Assembly: GCA_930367215.1 (NCBI GenBank)
Contig: OV884057.1
Coordinates: 103,627,284 to 103,691,283 of the forward strand
Direction: 5' to 3'
Source: Pollenia angustigena
Lineage: Eukaryota; Arthropoda; Insecta; Diptera; Polleniidae
DNA length: 64,000 bases
Position numbers and translations under genes: made by a program. This document shows positions 59,731 through 64,000 of the stretch, one piece after another; the stretch's first letter is position 1, and every line of letters starts with the position of its first letter. A model generated the notes under the pieces. The model had not been told where the DNA came from and searched no databases. It saw only the letters and a list, made by a program, of their open reading frames with translations.

Positions 59731-61299
59731 CACGCAGAGAAAAAATATTGTTGGGCATGGTTACAGCAACAATACTATGTTTATTGTAACAATATATTGT
59801 TGTCGTACACAAAAAAATTTTATTTTTATTTAATATCAACAATATTATAGTTGCTGTAAACATATTAATGTTTATCGCAATTATAAATTTGAGTATTGTT
59901 GACCGAAAAATAATTATTTTTCTAACAACTAAATTACGATAACTTTCAAAATATATTATATTACTCACAACCATATCATGATATTTAATAGCCATGACAT
60001 GATAACTTTCTATACATTTATCATATTATGTTGAAGATGCAATTAACTATTTTTACTCTAATAATATTGAATCAGTTGTGTCGTTTATTTTATATGTGAG
60101 CGGTTAAACAATTTAAAAATAAATTCCCATAAAAAAAAAAGTTTAAAGAAATTAAAAAATTTAAAATTTTAGCGGTGTTCATTCAGTATTAGTGATGTAA
60201 AGCGGCCCATACACTTGCAATATTATTGTGTATTATACTCGCCATAATTTTTCCATTTTATCCTATATTATGCTATAAGTCGCACAAGATTATCATTCAT
60301 TTAATAAAAAGGTGAACATAACCTATAGGAATAACATAAATAGCATTGTACAATGATGCAATCACACTTCTTTTTAATTTCGTTTTGCAATAAAAATCAA
60401 AAGTCTTTTGATTGTTGCCAATATATTGTTCCACCTTCGAATATCACATGCACATTGGCAATATAATTGTACTATACGTAAAATTGAACAATTTAATTAC
60501 AAGTGTATGAGCCGCTTAATAGGGCAAATGCAAAATATCGAAGTTTTTTTGTAAAATTAAACAACAAAACACACAGAGATTTCGTTATATTTGATAAAAG
60601 TGTTACGATATTTTCGTGGTTTTCATGGGCAACAGCGTATGTCTTAAAACAAATGTTTCAGGAAAGCCGAAAAACCATTCGATATCCAATGCGCTAGGTA
60701 TTTCACTTTTTATACTTTGGCATTAAGTAAAAAATCGGAATTGATTTATATTTTTCCAAAAATGTTCTGAAACATGTAAAGAGCTTTTTAAAATAGGCAA
60801 TATGGCATCAACATCTTAAAATGGGCAAAATGGACATACGTGGTTGCCCATGAAAACCAAAGATTTTGCATTTGCTGTTTTGCAAGCCTTATTTGAACTC
60901 CGCTATTTGATTTACATTAAGAAAAATTAAAAAAAAGCCACAAAATAAAAAAATCGTTGCAAAAAAATTTTAATTTATTTTGTATTTTTATGACATCTAT
61001 GAGAGGGTCTTTATGATAATATGATTGCTTCTAAATTTATTATGATTAACATGACAATAATATGATTACTTCTTAACTAATTATGATTAGCATGACAATA
61101 ATTTGATTACATCTTTACTTAGTATGATAACAGAATAATAATATGATTAAGGGAAAAATATTATGTTGCAATATTACGAGTATATTTAGTCATACTATGA
61201 TTCAATAATAATCTTAATATGGTGACTTCAATCATGCATTTTATCATAGTATGTTGCTCTTAGAATATGTTTACCACAACCATGTTTTTTCTTTGCGTG
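59731..61299. mobile_element. 1.57-kb TIR element (unknown family)
   Basis: Tips CACGCAGAGAAAAAATAT and, inverted, CACGCAAAGAAAAAACATGG, each next to TA. The left interior carries ATATTGTTG palindromes and the right part AATATGATTA tandem units (~58 bp, 61015-61150). A 320-bp MITE is nested within. A 112-codon minus frame (59657-59995) crosses the left tip and is not called. Confidence 0.6.
60199..60518. repeat. ~320-bp MITE (family M2, copy 2)
   Basis: Same tips as 47442-47780: AAGCGGCCCATACACTTGCA at the left and CAAGTGTATGAGCCGCTT at the right, plus the shared interior phrases GCATTGTACAATG and AATCAAAAGTCTTTTGATTG. Confidence 0.8.
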
Positions 61300-61302
61300 T
61301 AT

Positions 61303-64000
61303 AGTGAAATATTTGATATATGTGAACTAACCTTCGTCGATTTATCCATGTCCGTCTGTAAAAAACTCTTTTTAGAAAATCTAAAAGAAAATAACAATAT
61401 TGATGTCAAATTGTTTCTAGCTTTCTTAAGCAGTTTGGGGTCGAAATCCAACAAGATCGGTATAGCAGGATAATAGTTATGAATCAAAATGTCTAACAAC
61501 CAACATAAACATTTATAGTTTTGTTATAAACTAACATAATTAGTAGCGGAATGCAATTATTGGTATAAGATTTTGCACATATTCGTTTTGTATAACTTGA
61601 ATTATTATAAAATTAAGTGAAAATCTGTCAATAATTTACCATAGGCCCATATAAAGCCCACAGTCGGAAATACTATAGAAGCATTAAACCGTAACGAAAA
61701 ATCCTATTATTATGAACTTTTGGTGGTCAGTTTTATATGAATAGAAAATATTCTGTCAACTTTTTATAGATTGGTATATAATTTATAATAGGCCCCATAC
61801 AAGCCTTGTTTTATACGATTTGAAATCACACTGTCAAATTTCGTGAAGATCAGTACATAATTTATGATAAGCCCCATTTAAACCTTAACATCTCTCTAAT
61901 TTTCCGACTCACGCGAAACCACTAGTTTTATTGAAACAAATTTTGCTTTTTCAAAGTTTTTCAGATTTTTTATAAACGGTTTATTTTCTTATACATATAT
62001 TTCATGCATGTTGGTTTTATTATCGTACAGCAAATCCACAAGTTTCTCTCACTGATTGTGTAAGTTTGACATAAAGCAGTTGATAGCTGTCTTAGAACGC
62101 CAAATATATACATTGAAACATGTATGAGCTTTGTGTAAATTTTGTTTGGGCACATCTTGGGTTAAGTTTATGGTAGAGTCGTGGCTCTACAGCATCTATT
62201 GAACTCTATAAAGCACGGAAACCCGCAAAGAGCCCGTAACAAATTAAAAAAGTCTAAAAACCTCTACAAGAGAGAATCAAAAATTAACAAAATCATTAAA
62301 ATTGGTTTGTATAATTAACAACAACAAAATATAGCAAAACCTACCTGCCAAAACAATATGCATACATACATAGCTTGAGGAGCCTCTGGTGTGCAATGTC
62401 CTAGTTCAGAATAACCTTTTGAAAATTAAATTAACTTAATTGTTTAATTTCTATTAAAAAACAAACAAAATTTACCATTTTGTAATGATAACAATTGTTG
62501 TTTAAACCCCGCATAAAAGTACAATTTAAATACAGTTATCATTTTCTCGTTTATTATCACGTACAACTATAGCACCAAAACTATTATATTTTACAATAAA
62601 TTTAAAATAAACAAAAAATGTTCCTTTTTTTATATTTTTAACAAATATTTTGACATTCACAAATACTTATTTAATAAAACAATTTTAGCGCATAAAAATT
62701 CATTTGTGTAAATCGGGGAAAATCGGCTTTGAAAAAAACGTTTTACTGTTTTGACAACACTAATTAAAATTAATGTATAATGCATTAAACACATTCACCA
62801 CAGCAGGATACACGAACACAAGACTACAAATGCTGCTGGGTGCAATTATAGTCGTGTAGTCAGCTACTGAATTATGTTGAAGACGGCAGCTACAATTGAA
62901 AAAATATAAATATCTGTTTTTTTTAATGACTGTTTATATTTTTTACTTTTATAAAATGAAAAACATGCATAATTGCAGACTTTTATACAAACTTTATTTA
63001 AAATTATAAATATATAAATACTTATTTATAATAAATTTTATAACGTAAAAACAATTGAATTTGTTATAAAATATAATAAATATTATAATTTTGTTGTTTT
63101 TGGAAGCAAAAAACAATATAATCTTAACGGCAGATTAAATAAATAAATACATATAAACAGCATACAAATTTCCGTCAACGAGCGTGGTATAGGTCTTAAA
63201 AGTTTCAGAACACTTTGGGTACGTACGTTAATGCATGAAAACTATTCATCAATGCTGCAGTGATGCTAAATGATATTGCTGATGCGTAATTACCAGTTGC
63301 AGTTGTGATGCTGATACTTTTTTATTGCACAACAGCTGTGCAAAGTTTGAATTGCAAAGTTTAACTAACAACATAAAATAATCAAATTCCCAAATTAAAT
63401 ATTTCGAGAAAGATTTTTCTACGAAACTTAAAATTTTGTTAGTATATTTATTAAACATAATCTGCCGTATTCATAAAAAATAAAATAAGTTTGAAATGTG
63501 TTTTGATGCAAAATTTTCATAAAATTTTTTCCTAAAATACAATTCAAAAGACTATGAATAGGGAAGAATACTTCAAGCTTTTATAAACCATATTTTTAGT
63601 TATTCCATCATATAGAATTTTATATTTATAAAGATAAAAAAATTTTATTTTGGAAAATTTCTCAATTTATTTATAAGTTTGAGTAAAAATATGTATATAA
63701 TTAGTAATAATTTATGTACTTGTTACATATTTAATTATTGTTATATGTACATAATTACTTAAGTGTTACGCAAGGCCGAAAACCCGCAATAAAGAAAGTT
63801 TATTAAGCAAATATCTAGAGTTAAATAAATAAATATCGACATAATTAAAAGATAAAGCCAATTTTGTTAAAAAAAAATGTCAGCCACGGAGTATGAATAT
63901 ATAATATTACGTTTAAAGTTATAAATTGTTGACCTTTAGTTTTGTTGTTTGTTAATTTTGTTCGGCATAAGGTCATGAGTTAAAACAAATTTTTAAATAA
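61303..64000. other. AT-rich DNA without recognised genes
   Basis: Three loosely related phrases (TAATTTATAATAGGCCCCAT-like) occur at ~61634, 61782 and 61857. A short piece at ~63459-63521 (CTGCCGTATTCATAAA, AAATAAGTTTGAAATGTGTT) is related to B/B'. Small open frames at 61260-61499, 61970-62155 and 63249-63458 show no motif. Confidence 0.4.

Overview
This window is eukaryotic, AT-rich and dominated by repeats. The one host coding segment is a single exon of a paired-class homeobox gene (minus strand, 13264-13553) that best resembles SHOX/SHOX2 (Drosophila CG34367). With the transposon families present (Jockey-clade LINEs with FADD reverse transcriptase, an IR/DR Tc1, hAT, Penelope-type hammerhead motifs) it points to an insect, most likely a higher fly. 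I see nothing prokaryotic. Nearly every protein-coding trace is a transposon, usually broken and often nested.

Layout. 0.3-7.6 kb: a minus-strand Jockey LINE split inside its endonuclease by a nearly intact plus-strand LINE with a PHD-finger ORF1 and an EN-RT ORF2. 8.1-11.9 kb: a second, plus-strand Jockey LINE cut into three pieces; the first gap holds a decayed Fanzor (eukaryotic TnpB) gene, the second an inverted Jockey ORF1 piece. 11.85-12.9 kb: hAT and RNase H-LINE scraps. 13.3 kb: the homeobox exon. 14-26.3 kb: TIR elements, among them a 3-kb element with ~490-bp inverted arms around a cysteine-rich pseudogene, a Tc1 with doubled terminal repeats disrupted by a Transib-like element with a clean 5-bp target duplication, and several MITEs. 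26.4-28.5 kb: a broken protein-primed-type DNA polymerase B gene with an endonuclease VII-like insert, a possible 69-nt intron and a two-finger C2H2 segment upstream.

31-58.3 kb is mostly tandem and inverted repeat: a 1.35-kb TTTR microsatellite; a ~10.8-kb array of a 103-bp satellite whose orientation flips near 41.95 kb; unique-looking arms flanking it (A, A'); and a second large inverted repeat (A'-B ... B'-A'') around eight copies of a ~332-bp satellite organised as a three-unit higher-order repeat. 58-64 kb holds a degenerate ~115-bp tandem repeat, a TIR element with a nested MITE, and sequence in which I recognise nothing.

The parts do not work as a pathway. The window looks like intronic or intergenic DNA around a developmental homeobox gene that has accumulated transposons and satellites. 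The most notable items are the Fanzor remnant with all three RuvC acidic residues still readable, three hammerhead-ribozyme-like motifs, the Transib-in-Tc1 nest, and the satellite arrays joined to long inverted arms. All family assignments come from reading the sequence; no database search was run.
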